64,000 bases of DNA from an uncultured Clostridium sp. GTDB lineage: Bacteria > Bacillota > Clostridia > TANB77 > CAG-508. The stretch lies in NCBI GenBank assembly GCA_958438515.1, contig CAUBRZ010000004.1, positions 25,017 through 89,016 on the forward strand. Direction: 5' to 3'. Below, one piece after another: positions 19,315 through 32,059 of this stretch. How positions within the stretch are numbered: the stretch's first letter is position 1; every line of letters begins with the position of its first letter. The translations under genes and the position numbers were made by a program. The notes beneath the pieces are model-generated. The model searched no databases. It had not been told where the DNA came from and was given only the letters and a program-made list of their open reading frames with translations.

Positions 19315-22300
19315 TTGAAAATAAATAAAGTATTAAAAATAAATGGGACTATGCTAGACAAAAAACAACTGGAAAATCATTTACAGAAAATAGCATCAGG
19401 GCATAATTTAACTAATAAATCAAAAAAAGACACTTATCCTGTACCACATATGCAAGAAAGTTTTAATGTAATACAAGAAACATACAATCTATTAAATGAG
19501 CATTTAAAACTTGGAATCAGCATACATCCAGCAGGTGAGTGGCTGTTAGATAATTTATATATAATAGAAGAAACAGTAAAGCAAATTGAAAAGGAACTAA
19601 CGCTAAAAAAATATACAAACTTTTTAGGAATAGCAAATGGACAATATGAGGGATATGCTCGTATTTACGTATTAGCATCTGAAATTGTAGCATATACAGA
19701 TAATAGAATACAAAGAAATGATTTAGAAGATTATTTAGCAAGTTATCAGACTAAAAAGACCTTAAGCATGGAGGAAATTTGGAATATAGGATTATTTCTA
19801 GAAATTGCTATCATTGAAAATATAAGAGAAATTTGTGAGAAGATATATACAGCACAAATACAAAAATATAAAGCAGAAAATATTGTAGAAAGATTAGTAG
19901 AAAACAAACCTAAATCAGAGTTAATTTATAAAAACAATACAATAAGAAAAGTAGAAAAAAATATATTGGAGGATATGCAATATCCATTTATAGAATATAT
20001 GTCTTACATTTTAAAACGTTATGGAAAAAAAGGTTATAGCTATTTAAAGGCATTAGAAGAAACTGTGGAATTAACAGGAATGACAGTATCAGAGGTTATA
20101 AAAAAAGAGCATTTTGATATAGCAGTTCGTAAAGTATCAATAGGAAACAGTATAATAAGTATAAAAAAGATACAAAGAATTAACTTCTTAGACATATTTG
20201 AAAAAATAAATGGAGTAGAAGAATTATTAAAACAAGACCCAGCTAAAGTATATGAAAAGATGGATAGTAAGACAAAGGAATACTACAGAAATAAAATAAA
20301 GGAAATCTCTAAAAAAACAAAAATATCAGAAATATATATAACTAAAAAAATCTTAGAACTAGCTAAAACAAAAAAAGAGGGAAGTAAGAAGCATCATATA
20401 GGGTATTTCCTGATTGATAATGGAATAGATGAATTATATAGTGTATTAAAATACAAAATAAATAGGAAAAAAGGCTATGAAGATAAGGTAAAAAAATATG
20501 TAATGTTAACTTGTTTTTTTAGTGTACTTGTATCATTGGGAATTAGCTATTTATTAAATATAAATACAAAAAGTAGTTGGTTATTAATTATAAGTTTTAT
20601 AGTATTTTTGATTCCATCATCAGAACTGGTATCACAGCTAACACAATATATTTTAAGTAAAATTGTAAAACCAAAACTAATACCTAAATTAGATTTTTCA
20701 AATGGAATTGATGAAGAAAATAAAACCATGGTAGTAATACCTACAATATTAAAATCAAAAGAAAAAGTAAAAGAGCTGATGAGAAAATTAGAAGTATACT
20801 ACTTAGCAAATCAGTCCGAAAATATATATTTTACGCTACTAGGAGATTGTAGTCAAAGTGACAAAATGGAAGAAGAATTTGATATAGAAATAATAGAGGA
20901 AGGGAAAAAACAAGTAGACATTTTAAATAAAAAATATAATAAATACAGCAATGATGAAAATTTTAGATTACCAATTTTTAATTTTGCATATAGAAAAAGA
21001 GTATTCAATAAAAGTGAGAATTCTTACCTTGGTTGGGAAAGAAAAAGAGGAATGCTAAATCAATTTAATGAATATATACTAGGAAATATAGAAAATCCAT
21101 TTAGAGAAAATACTATAGAAACTACAATAAAAAAAGAAAATGAAGAAAATAAGGCAAGGGATTATTTGAAAGAAATCAAATATATAATTACTTTAGATGC
21201 CGATACAGATTTAATTTTAAATTCAGCATTTGAATTAGTAGGTGCAATGGCACATATTTTAAATAAACCTGTGATAGATAATAATAAAAATATAGTAATA
21301 GATGGTTATGGAATCATGCAACCAAGAGTAGGAGTTAATTTAGATATTAGTTATAAAACACTATTTACAAAAATTTTTGCAGGGGCAGGTGGAATTGATT
21401 CATACACAAATGCGATATCAGACATATATCAAGACAATTTCAAAGAGGGGATTTTCACAGGTAAAGGAATATATGATGTTAAAATATTTTCCAAAGTATT
21501 AAAAAATCAAATTCCGGAAAATACAGTTTTAAGTCATGACTTATTGGAAGGATGTTATCTACGTTGTGGATTAGTATCTGATATTTTACTGATGGATGGA
21601 TATCCAACTAAATATAATAGTTTTATGAATAGGCTTTCTAGGTGGGTCAGAGGAGATTGGCAAATTATTAAATGGTTAAAGACAACTAGCCCATTAAATT
21701 TGCTTTCTAAATATAAAATTTTCGATAATCTGAGAAGAAGTTTATTTGAAGTAAGTATAATTATTGCTTTTATATATGTAAATATTCTAGGCATTTTTTT
21801 AAAACAAAAAATATTCCCAATAGTTTTATTAATATCTATAATTACTATTTTTCCTTTTTTATTGGAATTACTTAATATTGCAATAGCAAAAAAAGAAGGA
21901 GAACAAAAACAAAAGACATTTACACCTAAAATATCTGGTGTGAAAGGAGCTATTTTAAGGGGATTTATAACATTTGGATGTTTACCATATAAAGCATATA
22001 TGTCTATAAAAGCAATTAATAAGACACTTTATAGGATGTTAATTTCTAAGAAAAACCTATTAGAATGGATGACTTCAGAAGAAGCAGAAAAACAGTCAAA
22101 ATCAGATGTAATGTCTTATTACAATCAAATGGCAATAAATGTATTTGCAGGATTTATTAGTATTGGGTTAGGATTATTAAGACAAAATATATTTGCCATA
22201 ATCTTAGGGGCTATTTTTGCAATTATGCCATTTATTATGTGGTATATAAGTAAAGAAAAAAATAAACAGTTGGCATTAGAAAAATTAGACAAAAACGAAA

Positions 22301-25300
22301 GAGCATATATAAAAGAAATAGGACAGAAAACATGGAAATTTTTTGACACCTATTTAAGTAAAGAAAATAATTATTTAATACCAGATAATTATCAAGAAGA
22401 TAGAAAAGAAAAGATAGTTCCAAGGACGTCTTCTACAAATATAGGACTATCAATGCTTTGTGTTATTTCAGCATATGACTTAGGATATATAAAAAAGAAA
22501 GAAACTGTAGAATTGTTAAAAAACATAATATTTTCTATACAAAGTTTGCCTAAATGGAATGGGCATCTATATAATTGGTATCAAATAAAAACGAAAGAAC
22601 CATTAAATCCTAGATATGTTTCAACAGTAGATAGTGGAAACTTTGTAGGGTATTTGTATGTTGTAAAAGTTTTTTTAGAAGAGTTAATTATAGAAGGAGA
22701 AAACATAGAGGAACTTCAAAACTTATTAGAGATTATAGAAAATATGATTAGTTCAACTGATTTTTCAGTTTTATATAATCAAGAACAACAAATCTTTTCT
22801 ATTGGATTTGATATAGAAGAAAATAAATTGACAGATTCGTATTATGATTTATTAGCTTCAGAAGCCAGACAAGCAAGTTTAGTTGCAATTGCTAAAAAAG
22901 ATGTTCCAATAAAACATTGGAATCATTTAAGTAGAACATTAACAACATTAGGAAGATACAAAGGATTGATATCTTGGTCGGGAACAGCGTTTGAGTATCT
23001 AATGCCAAATATTAATATACCTAAATATGAAGGAAGCTTATTAGATGAGTCATGTAAATTCTTAATAATGAGTCAAAGAGAATATGCGAAAAAATTAAAT
23101 ATACCATGGGGAATATCAGAAGCAGCCTTCAATGTAAAAGATTTAAAATCAAATTATCAATATAAAGCATTTGGCATTCCTTGGCTTGGATTAAAAAGAG
23201 GATTAGCAGATGAATTAGTAGTGTCAAGTTATGGAGGAATGCTAGCTATTGGAGATGTTCCAAAAGAGGAAGTAAAAAATTTGAAAATATTAGAAAAAGA
23301 AGGTATGTACGGTAAATATGGTTTTTATGAGTCAATTGACTATACTCCAGAAAGAGTAGAAAAAGGAAAGACTTCTAGCATTGTAAAAACTTATATGGCA
23401 CACCATCAAGGGTTAATTCTTCTTTCTATTAACAATTTATTTAATAATAAGATTCTGCAAAAAAGATTTATGAAAAATCCACAAATGGAAGCGATTTCTA
23501 TCCTTTTACAAGAGACTATGCCAGAAACATCAATAATAACTAAAGAAAACAAGGAAAAAATAGAAAAGCTAAAATATACAGATTATGAAAATTATATTCA
23601 GACAACTTATAATAAAATAGATGAAAGATTAGTAACAGGTAATGTAATAGCAAATGAAAACTATGTTATAGCAATGAACCAAAAAGGGCAGGGGGTAAGC
23701 AAATACAAAGACTTTTATATAAACAGATTTAAGACAACTGCAGATTATTCACAAGGTATATTTTTTACTATAAAAAACATAAAAACAAAGCAAATGTGGA
23801 GTTCAAATTATTCTTTTAATGATAAAAAAGAAAATAATTACCAAATTAGTTTTATGCCAGATAGAATAGAACAAGAAATAGTAGAAGGAAATATAAAAAC
23901 AAAAATAAAAACAACTACTAGTTCAAAAGAACCAGTGGAATTAAGAAGAGTAATTTTAGAAAATTTAGGTAATGAAGAAGAAATATTAGAAATAACTTCA
24001 TATTTTGAACCTGTTTTATCTGTAAAGGAACAAGATTATTCACACCAAGCTTTTAATAATTTGTTTTTAACAACAAGATTTGACGAAAATAAATCTTGTT
24101 TGATAGTAAAAAGGAAAAAAAGGCAAGTAGACATGAAAGAAATTTATTTAGCAACTACATTATCCACAAAAAGTGAAACAATTGGGGATTTAGAGTATGA
24201 AATTGATGAAGACAAGTTTATTGGAAGGGGAAATTTAGGTATACCAAACATGATAAAAAACTCTATACCTCTTTCTAAAAAAATAGGATTAGTGACAGAA
24301 CCAATTATCGCTTTAAGAAGAACAATAAAAGTAAAGCCAAATGAAAAAGCTACTATAGATTTAATAATTAGTGTTGGAGAAGACGAAGAATTTGTAAAAC
24401 AAAATTTAGAAAAATATAATTCTTTTGAAAACATAAGTACAGAATTTAAACTAGCAAAAGCAAGAGTAGAAGCAGAAAGCATATATTTAAGAATTAAAGG
24501 AAAAGAAATTGCAATTTATCAAAAAATGTTATCATATATTATTTTTGATAATCCTACAAAAAGTCAAATAATGAAAAAACTAAATTCTAATAGCTATTTT
24601 AAAAATGAACTTTGGAAATATGGGATATCAGGTGATTTACCAATTATATTATTAAAAGTAAGAGATGTAAATGATGGATATGTTATAAAAGAAGTATTAA
24701 AAGCATATGAGTTTTTTAGAACAAAAAATATTTTAGTAGAGGTAGTTATATTAGATGAGGAGAAACACAGTTATGAAAATTACGTGAAAGAAGAAATTGA
24801 AGGAACAATTTTGAATAGTCAAATGGCATATCTGAAAAATGTAAGAGGAGGAATTTTTAATTTATCTAAAGGGGAAATAAGTAAAGAAGATATAAAACTT
24901 CTGGAATTTGTAGCAGCAATAATAATAGATAGTAGTAAAGGGGGAATAAAAAATTCAATTGAAGATTTAGAAGAAGAATATTTAGAAAAATATAAAGAAA
25001 TAGGAGAAGAGGAAAATGTACCTGCTTTAGTAGAAGAACTAAATGATGATATAAATATTTTAGATAATAACCAAAAGTTAAAGTATTACAATGAATATGG
25101 AGCATTTTCAGAAGATGGAAAAGAATATTTTATAAAGGTAGATAAAGAAAATCGTTTGCCAACTGTATGGAGTCATATAATGGCAAATAAAAAATTTGGA
25201 ACAGTTATAACAGAAAATATGGGAGGCTATAGTTGGTATAAAAATAGTAGATTAAATAGAATTTCTAGTTGGGAAAATAATCCATGTTATGATATTCCAA

Positions 25301-27472
25301 GTGAAATTATTTATCTAAAAGATGAAGACAATAAAAAAGCATGGTCTTTAGGATTAAATCCAATGCCTGATGAAAGAAATTATAATGTAATATATGGATT
25401 TGGATATGCTAAATATATTCATAAGAGTAATGGAATAGAGCAAGAGTTAACAACATTTGTACCTAAAGAAGATTCTTGTAAAATTAGTGTATTGCATCTA
25501 AAAAATACAACTCCAAGTAAAAAGCAAATAAAGTTATATTATTATATAAAACCAGTAATTGGAGAAGATGAACTAAAAAGTAATAATTATATAAATGTAA
25601 ATTGGGATAAAAATAACAATATGATATGGGCAAAGAATTTATATAAAACAGAGGAACAGGAAAATTTAGTTTATATATCTTGTAGTGAGAAGATAACTTC
25701 TTATACAGCAGATAAGGACTTCTTTTTGGGAGATGGTGGTATTTCTAATCCTCAAGCACTCAAAAAAGTAAGATTAAATAATGATCAGGGATTAGGTAAA
25801 AAAAGTTGTATTGCATATGAAATAGAGATTGAATTAGAAAGTTATGCAAACAAAGAAGTATCACTTATTCTAGGTGCAGAGGAAAATTTGATAGACTGTA
25901 AGAATATAGCTTATAAATATAGCAAAATAAATAACTGCAAACAGGAATTTATAATTAATAAAAATTATTGGAAAGAACTACTTCGGAAGACTTCAAGTTT
26001 ATACACCTTTGGAATCTATGAATATAATGTTAAATGGTTGGATAGCTTATCAGACAATTGTAAGTCGTTTATATGGAAGGAGTGGATATTATCAGTCAGG
26101 TGGAGCTTATGGATTTAGAGATCAGTTACAAGATACCTTAGGATTGAAATATTTAGAACCAAGCATAATGAAGAAACAAATAATAAAACACAGCAAACAC
26201 CAATTTACGCAAGGCGATGTAGAACATTGGTGGCATGAAGAAACGAAAAGAGGTATTAGAACAAAGTTTTCAGATGATTTATTATGGCTTGTATTTGTAA
26301 CAATTGAGTATATAAACTTTACAGGAAATAAAAGCATTTTAGATGTGGAAACTCCATATTTAAAAGGTGACATTTTAGAAGAAAATCAGGATGAAAGATA
26401 TGATAAATATGAATCAACAGAAGAACAAGAAAGTATATATAGACATTGCATAAAAGCTATTGAGAGAAGTTTGAATTTTGGAATAAATGGATTACCTAAA
26501 ATAGGATCAGGAGATTGGAATGATGGATTTAGTACAGTAGGAAATAAAGGAAAAGGAGAAAGTGTATGGTTGGGCTTCTTTTTGTATATGATTTTAGACA
26601 AATTTATACCAATTTGCAAAGAAAAAGGTGAAGAACAGTTAGTTGAAAAATATGAGAAAATAAAATTAAATTTAAAAAAGGCATTAAACACAAACGGATG
26701 GGATGGAAGATGGTATAAAAGAGCTTTTATGGATGATGGAAATATATTAGGAAGTATGGAGAATGAAGAATGCAGAATAGATAGTATAGCACAAAGTTGG
26801 AGTGTAATTTCAAATGCAGGAGATAATGATAAAAAATATATATCAATGGAAAGTTTAGAAAATCATTTAATAGATAAAGAAAATGGAATAATAAAATTAT
26901 TAGATCCACCATTTGAAAAAGGAAAATTAGAGCCTGGATATATAAAAGCATATCTGCCAGGGGTAAGAGAAAATGGTGGACAATACACACATGCTGCAAT
27001 ATGGGTAATTATAGCAGAAAGCTTATTAGGATTCGGAGATAAGGCATTAGATTTATATAAAATGATAAATCCAATAGAACATTCTAGAACAAAAGAGGCA
27101 AGTAAAAAGTACAAAGTAGAACCTTATGTTATAGCAGCAGATATATATGGAATTGGTAATTTGGCAGGAAAAGGAGGTTGGACTTGGTATACAGGATCTA
27201 GTAGTTGGTACTATAAAGCAGGAATAGAATATATATTAGGACTAAAAATAGAAAAAGGATATTTAAGAATAGAACCATGCATTCCTAACAATTGGAAGGA
27301 ATATCAAATTCAATACAAATGGAAAGAAAGTATTTATAATATTATTATAAAAAATCCAAATGGAAAAAATACTGGTGTAAGTAAGATTATACTAGATGGA
27401 AAGGAAACGGAAAATAATATTAAATTAGATGGCAGTAGAAGAATTTATAAAATAGAGGCAATAATGAATTAA
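19315..27472 (+). CDS. Cyclic beta-1,2-glucan synthase-like protein (GT84-glucoamylase-like-GH94), +1 shift at CGG
   Basis: 2718 residues, close to the about 2800 of NdvB/Cgs enzymes. N-terminal soluble region, then transmembrane segments near residues 400-450. A GT84 glycosyltransferase domain follows (TLDADTDL, HDLLEGCYLRCGLV, RLSRWVRGDWQ), then more membrane helices and a glucoamylase-like domain (YMAHHQGLILLSINN). The C-terminal glycoside phosphorylase GH94 part includes GSGDWNDGFSTVG with the catalytic Asp. CGG 25984-25986 (codon 2224, after CTT) needs a +1 shift, restoring ELLGRLQVYTPLES...LYGRSGYYQSGGAYGFRDQLQD. The unshifted product lacks the GH94 catalytic centre. Likely makes or trims a cell-surface beta-glucan. 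TTG start inside a hairpin leader. Confidence 0.9.
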
Positions 27473-27584
27473 TAGGGACAGGACAAAAACAGTTCATAAA
27501 TAATACGCAAATTGTCGAATAAGCTGTAATGTTACAAATTGACATATTATGACAAAATTATGAACTGTTTTTGTCCTGTCCCTA
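27473..27584. repeat. 112-bp inverted-repeat element (MITE/REP-like), copy 1
   Basis: Perfect 27-bp terminal inverted repeats, left 27473-27499 beginning TAGGGACAGGACAAAAACAG, right 27558-27584. The interior is about 58 bp with no ORF. It fills the space between two convergent genes and supplies the TAG stop of the leftward one. It is homologous in ends and equal in length to the copy at 40697-40808. As RNA it would be a bidirectional hairpin. Confidence 0.8.
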
Positions 27585-28352
27585 AAATGTTGCAAATTTG
27601 TATCCTTGTTCTTTTAGGTATTTTATAGAATCTTTTAATACTAAAGAGCTGTTACTAACGTCTGCTGTATCATGCATTAAAATAATTAATGTTCCTTTGT
27701 TTTTTGAAGATTTTTTTAGATTGTTTAGAAGTTGCTTGCTTGTATATTTTTTTATAGAGTCGTTGTTCAAACAATTCCAATCAACATAAGTATAGTTCAT
27801 TTCTTCTAAAAGTTTGGCACATTTCTTTTTTTGATATTTATTATTTGGGGACATGAAGCCATTCGGAAAACGAAATATATGTGCACAGTAGTTATCTACA
27901 CCTATTGCTTTTCCTATTTCTATGTCTGTATTTTTTACTTCACTTATAAAACTTTCCTGACTAGCATATAATTTCTTGTTATTGTGATCATAACCATGAT
28001 TAGCAATATAATGACCTTCTTCATAAGCTCGTTTTACTAATTCTGGATGTTTTGCTACATATTTGCCTATAACGAAAAATGTTGCTTTTACATCTTCTTC
28101 TTTAAGTACATCTAATACTTTTGGAGTGGACTTCAAAGTTGGACCATCATCAAATGTTAGATATGCTATTTTTTCATCGCTTTTTGTTAAAGTAGCAATA
28201 TTGTTTTTAAATTCGTCATCGATAGCATTATCAGTAGTTGGTTCAATAGCCATAGAAAAAGGATTATACAAAGATAGATAAATGCTAAAAATAACAAAGA
28301 AGAATAAGCAGATAGATAGTAAGACTTTTTTTTCTAAAATGAAAATCTTCAT
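27582..28352 (-). CDS. Polysaccharide deacetylase (CE4), membrane anchored
   Basis: 256 residues with an N-terminal anchor (VLLSICLFFFVIFSIYLSLY). CE4 motifs in order: TFDDGP (catalytic base and metal Asp), NHGYDH (metal His pair), RFPNG, and LIILMHDT near the end. It probably deacetylates peptidoglycan or another N-acetylated surface sugar outside the membrane. Its TAG stop is the terminal base triplet of the 112-bp repeat, implying the repeat inserted at, or forms, the 3' end. A sporulation PdaA role is possible but not shown. Confidence 0.88.
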   Translation of the reverse strand: MKIFILEKKVLLSICLFFFVIFSIYLSLYNPFSMAIEPTTDNAIDDEFKNNIATLTKSDEKIAYLTFDDGPTLKSTPKVLDVLKEEDVKATFFVIGKYVAKHPELVKRAYEEGHYIANHGYDHNNKKLYASQESFISEVKNTDIEIGKAIGVDNYCAHIFRFPNGFMSPNNKYQKKKCAKLLEEMNYTYVDWNCLNNDSIKKYTSKQLLNNLKKSSKNKGTLIILMHDTADVSNSSLVLKDSIKYLKEQGYKFATF

Positions 28353-28432
28353 TTATATATCAATCCCTTCTTGCATTTATTAATATTTTTAATGTTATAA
28401 ATATCTAGTTTAAATATATGATAGAAAAAGAA

Positions 28433-28456
28433 AAAAAGTCATAAATATGACTTTTT
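28433..28456 (-). terminator. Terminator of glycosyltransferase gene
   Basis: AAAAAGTCATA / TATGACTTTTT stem with a 2-base loop, T-rich on the leftward side. Confidence 0.7.
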
Positions 28457-28497
28457 CATAAATATAACTCTTATTTTAATTGTATATTGATAACAAA

Positions 28498-29184
28498 CTA
28501 TTTTATTGAATCAGATTCTTCTTTTGTAATATAACCATATTCAAGCATTTTATTTAGAACATGTGCTTGCCTTTTTTTTGCTAAGTCTATATTTACAGTT
28601 GGTGCATATACTGAAGGAGCATTAGGTATACCAGCTAGCATTGATGATTCATCCAAGTTTAAGTCTTTTGGTTCTTTTTTAAAATATCCCATACTTGCAT
28701 CATAGATACCATAGTAACCATCACCAAAGTAAGAAGAGTTAACATATATAGCAAGTATTTCATCTTTACTATAATTTTTTTCTAAATCAAAAGCTGCGAA
28801 GACTTCACCTACTTTTCTAATTAAAGTTTTATCTTGATTAAAAACAACATTTTTTGCAACTTGTTGTGTAATTGTACTTCCACCTTCATCAAATTCTTTG
28901 TCACGAATATTTGTATACATAGCTCTTGCAATTCCTATAAAATCGACAGGTCCATGACTATAATATCTATGGTCTTCAACACTAATTACAGCATTAATAT
29001 AGTTCTTTGATAATTCAGAATAAGGCACATAATTTTCTTTGCTAGTTATTTGCTCAACTCTTTCTACTAAAGATTTTTTGTGCAAGGTATTAGTATAATA
29101 ACCAAAACCAATCAAAAATACAAATGTTCCAACAAGTATTAAAATAATAAATAGGCTAAAAAATAATTTTCTAAGCAGTTTCAT
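28498..29184 (-). CDS. Monofunctional peptidoglycan glycosyltransferase (GT51)
   Basis: 228 residues: an N-terminal transmembrane anchor followed by a GT51 domain with the catalytic EDHRYYSHGPVD (ED-5S motif; catalytic Glu), GGSTITQQVAKN, EILAIYVNSSYFG and the P-x-P-like GIPNAPSVYAP. It polymerises lipid II into glycan strands on the outer membrane face. There is no penicillin-binding transpeptidase domain, so it is the MtgA-type. It stands alone with its own terminator. Confidence 0.9.
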   Translation of the reverse strand: MKLLRKLFFSLFIILILVGTFVFLIGFGYYTNTLHKKSLVERVEQITSKENYVPYSELSKNYINAVISVEDHRYYSHGPVDFIGIARAMYTNIRDKEFDEGGSTITQQVAKNVVFNQDKTLIRKVGEVFAAFDLEKNYSKDEILAIYVNSSYFGDGYYGIYDASMGYFKKEPKDLNLDESSMLAGIPNAPSVYAPTVNIDLAKKRQAHVLNKMLEYGYITKEESDSIK

Positions 29185-29269
29185 AGGTAATTCACCTCTT
29201 TCTATTTTATTATATAATAAAGTATAGTATTTTTAAAGTAAATTCATAAAAAATTAAGATTATAAGTCC

Positions 29270-29298
29270 TTTACAAAAGAAAAATCATATGCTAAAAT
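29270..29298 (+). promoter_or_regulatory. Promoter of dapF-dapL
   Basis: TTTACA (29270-29275), 17-base spacer, TAAAAT (29293-29298). Confidence 0.6.
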
Positions 29299-29360
29299 AA
29301 CTAATAATCTAATATAATTATATTAGGTTTGTTATTAATACCTAAAAGAGGGTGAAAAAA

Positions 29361-30195
29361 ATGAAAAAATTTACAAAGATGGAAGGGCTAGGGAATGATT
29401 ATGTCTATATGGATGCCACAAACCAAGAAATAGACAATATATCTGACTTAGCCCAATTTGTTAGTGATAGACACTTTGGCATTGGGTCAGATGGTCTTAT
29501 TTTAATTTGTAAAAGTGATATTGCTGACTTTAAAATGAGAATGTTTAATTCAGATGGAAGTGAATCAGAAATGTGTGGCAATGGTATTCGCTGTGTTGGT
29601 AAATATGTTTATGATAAGGGGTTGACAAATAAAGAAATAGTAACTATTGAAACTTTAGCAGGAATAAAAACTTTAAAACTAAATGTAGAACAAGGAAAAG
29701 TTAAAACTGTAAGGGTGGATATGGGAATACCTATATTATCACCAAAAGACATACCAGTTATATCAGATGAAAAACCAGTAAAAAATTTGAAAATTACAGT
29801 AGAGACAAAGGAATTTAATTTTACTTGTGTATCTATGGGAAATCCACATGCTATTACAGAAGTAGAAAATGTGAGTGATTTTGATGTGGAAAAATATGGA
29901 AAAATAATAGAAGTAAATCCAATGTTTCCGAATAAGACAAATGTAGAATTTGTCCAAATATTAGATAGAAGTAAAATAAAAATGAGAGTTTGGGAGAGAG
30001 GAACAGGAGAAACATTGGCTTGTGGTACAGGAGCATGTGCGACAGCAGTAGCTTGCATTATAAATGATTTAGTAGACAGACATGTTTATATAGAATTACT
30101 TCGGAGGGATTTTAGAAATAGAATGGAACAAACAAGATAATCATGTATATATGACAGGTCCAGCAAGAACAGTATTTGAGGGGGAATTAATATGA
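29361..30195 (+). CDS. dapF: Diaminopimelate epimerase, +1 shift at CGG
   Basis: 277 residues. The enzyme interconverts LL- and meso-diaminopimelate for lysine and peptidoglycan. Catalytic cysteines lie in SEMCGNGIRC and GETLACGTGACA; MEGLGNDYVYMD opens the protein. CGG 30102-30104 (codon 248, after CTT) needs +1, restoring IELLGGILEIEWNKQDNHVYMTGPA, the conserved C-terminal lobe ending. The normal TGA then overlaps the dapL ATG (ATGA). That overlap exists only in the shifted frame, which independently supports it. ATG 29361 chosen behind GAGGGTG. Confidence 0.95.
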
Positions 30196-31397
30196 ATTTA
30201 GTAAATGAGAATTTTTTAGAATTACAAGATAGTTATCTTTTTTCAACAATTGCGAAAAAAGTTGCAAAATATACAAAAGAAAATCCAGACAAGAAAATAA
30301 TAAAATTAGGAATTGGAGATGTTACAAAGCCAATAGTACCAGCGTGTATAAATGCAATGCACAAGGCTGTTGATGAAATAGGAACACAAGAAGGATTTAA
30401 AGGTTATGGGCCAGAACAAGGTTATGAATTTTTAAGAAAAGCAATTGTAGAAAATGATTACAAACCAAGAAATATTCAAATAAGTGAAGACGAAGTATTT
30501 GTGTCAGATGGTGCAAAATGCGATTGTGGAAATATTGTAGATATTTTTGCAAAAGAAAATGTAGTAGCAATCACTGATCCAGTATATCCAGTTTATTTGG
30601 ATACAAATATTATGTCAGGAAGAAAAATTGTATATTTACCAGTGAAAGAAGAAAATGGTTTTAAACCAGAATTGCCAAAGGAAAAAGTTGACATGATATA
30701 TCTATGTTTTCCAAATAATCCAACAGGCACAATATTAGAAAAAGAAGAATTAAAAAAATGGATTGATTATGCAAAAGAAAATAAATCAATAATCCTATAT
30801 GATGCAGCATATGAAGCTTTTATATCAGAAGATAATATCCCACATAGTATTTATGAAATAGAAGGGGCAAAAGATGTAGCAATTGAATTTAAAAGTTATT
30901 CTAAAACAGCAGGGTTTACAGGAGTAAGATGTGCCTATGTAGTGATTCCAAAAAGTGTAAAAGGCTATACTAAAGAAGGAAATCAAATAGAACTTAATAA
31001 ATTATGGAACAGAAGAACATGTACAAAATTTAATGGAGTATCTTATATCGTACAAAGAGCAGCTGAAGCTACATATAGTGAACAAGGAAAAAAAGAAATA
31101 GAACAGAACATTAATTATTACTTGGAAAATGCTAAAATCATTAAGCAAGGGTTAGAATCAGCAGGATTTACTTGCTATGGAGGTATTAATTCTCCTTATA
31201 TTTGGCTAAAAGTGCCAAAAAACATGACATCTTGGGAATTTTTTGATAAATTGTTAGAAGAAGTAAATGTTGTAGGAACACCTGGAAGTGGATTTGGAAC
31301 AAATGGAGAAGGATATTTTAGATTAACAGCATTTGGAACTAAGGAAAATACTCTAGAGGCAATTGAAAGAATAAAAAATTGGAAACTAAAAAAATAA
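30192..31397 (+). CDS. dapL: LL-diaminopimelate aminotransferase
   Basis: 401 residues, a class I PLP aminotransferase converting tetrahydrodipicolinate to LL-DAP in one step. Seen: KLGIGDVTKPIVPA, the substrate/PLP region FVSDGAKCDCGN, CFPNNPTGT, YDAAYEAF and the PLP lysine in YSKTAGFTGVR. The translational overlap with dapF makes the pair a two-step unit from tetrahydrodipicolinate to meso-DAP. This DapL route is typical of Clostridia. Confidence 0.95.
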   Translation: MNLVNENFLELQDSYLFSTIAKKVAKYTKENPDKKIIKLGIGDVTKPIVPACINAMHKAVDEIGTQEGFKGYGPEQGYEFLRKAIVENDYKPRNIQISEDEVFVSDGAKCDCGNIVDIFAKENVVAITDPVYPVYLDTNIMSGRKIVYLPVKEENGFKPELPKEKVDMIYLCFPNNPTGTILEKEELKKWIDYAKENKSIILYDAAYEAFISEDNIPHSIYEIEGAKDVAIEFKSYSKTAGFTGVRCAYVVIPKSVKGYTKEGNQIELNKLWNRRTCTKFNGVSYIVQRAAEATYSEQGKKEIEQNINYYLENAKIIKQGLESAGFTCYGGINSPYIWLKVPKNMTSWEFFDKLLEEVNVVGTPGSGFGTNGEGYFRLTAFGTKENTLEAIERIKNWKLKK

Positions 31398-31473
31398 AAC
31401 AAATTTTCGAAAAAAGTTGACTTACAAATAAACTAAATATATAATACTAAAAAAGAAATAAGAGGGGTAGAAA

Positions 31474-32028
31474 ATGAAAGAACAATTTTTAGATTTATTA
31501 AAACAAGTAAAAAGAGAAGGAATAGAAGAATTAATAAATTTTTTAGAAAAGTCAGATTTTTTTGTAGCACCTGCTAGCACAAGATTTCATGGAAATCATG
31601 AAGGTGGATTAGTTGAACATAGCCTTAAGGTATATGAAATATTAAAACATAAAGTGGAAAACTGCATTATGGATATGGATATACCACAGGATTCAATAAT
31701 ACTAATAGGATTGTTACATGATATTTGTAAGACGAATTTTTATAAAGTAGATTATAGAAATGCAAAAAATGCATTAGGAGTATGGGAAAAAGTGCCATAT
31801 TACACAGTTGAAGATACTATACCATATGGTCATGGAGAAAAATCTGTAATGATGATTACAGAATATATAAAACTAACACCAGAAGAAAAATATTCTATAC
31901 GTTGGCATATGGGATATACTGAACCAAAAGAAAATTATAATGCAATAGGAGCTAGCTATACGAAATATCCAATTGCTCTTTTAACACATGAAGCAGATTT
32001 AGAAGCAACTTATTTTTATGATACATAA
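31474..32028 (+). CDS. HD-domain hydrolase
   Basis: 184 residues with a metal-dependent phosphohydrolase fold: FHGNHEGGLVEHSLKV (His), LIGLLHDICKTNFY (HD pair), HGEKSVMM and IRWHMGY. Small HD proteins of this size cleave nucleotides or cyclic phosphates; the substrate cannot be told. It lies between dapL and ruvA with a GAGGGG ribosome-binding site and perhaps its own promoter. Confidence 0.8.
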   Translation: MKEQFLDLLKQVKREGIEELINFLEKSDFFVAPASTRFHGNHEGGLVEHSLKVYEILKHKVENCIMDMDIPQDSIILIGLLHDICKTNFYKVDYRNAKNALGVWEKVPYYTVEDTIPYGHGEKSVMMITEYIKLTPEEKYSIRWHMGYTEPKENYNAIGASYTKYPIALLTHEADLEATYFYDT

Positions 32029-32059
32029 AATTGAATTTAAGTTAGGAAGGAAACAAGAG

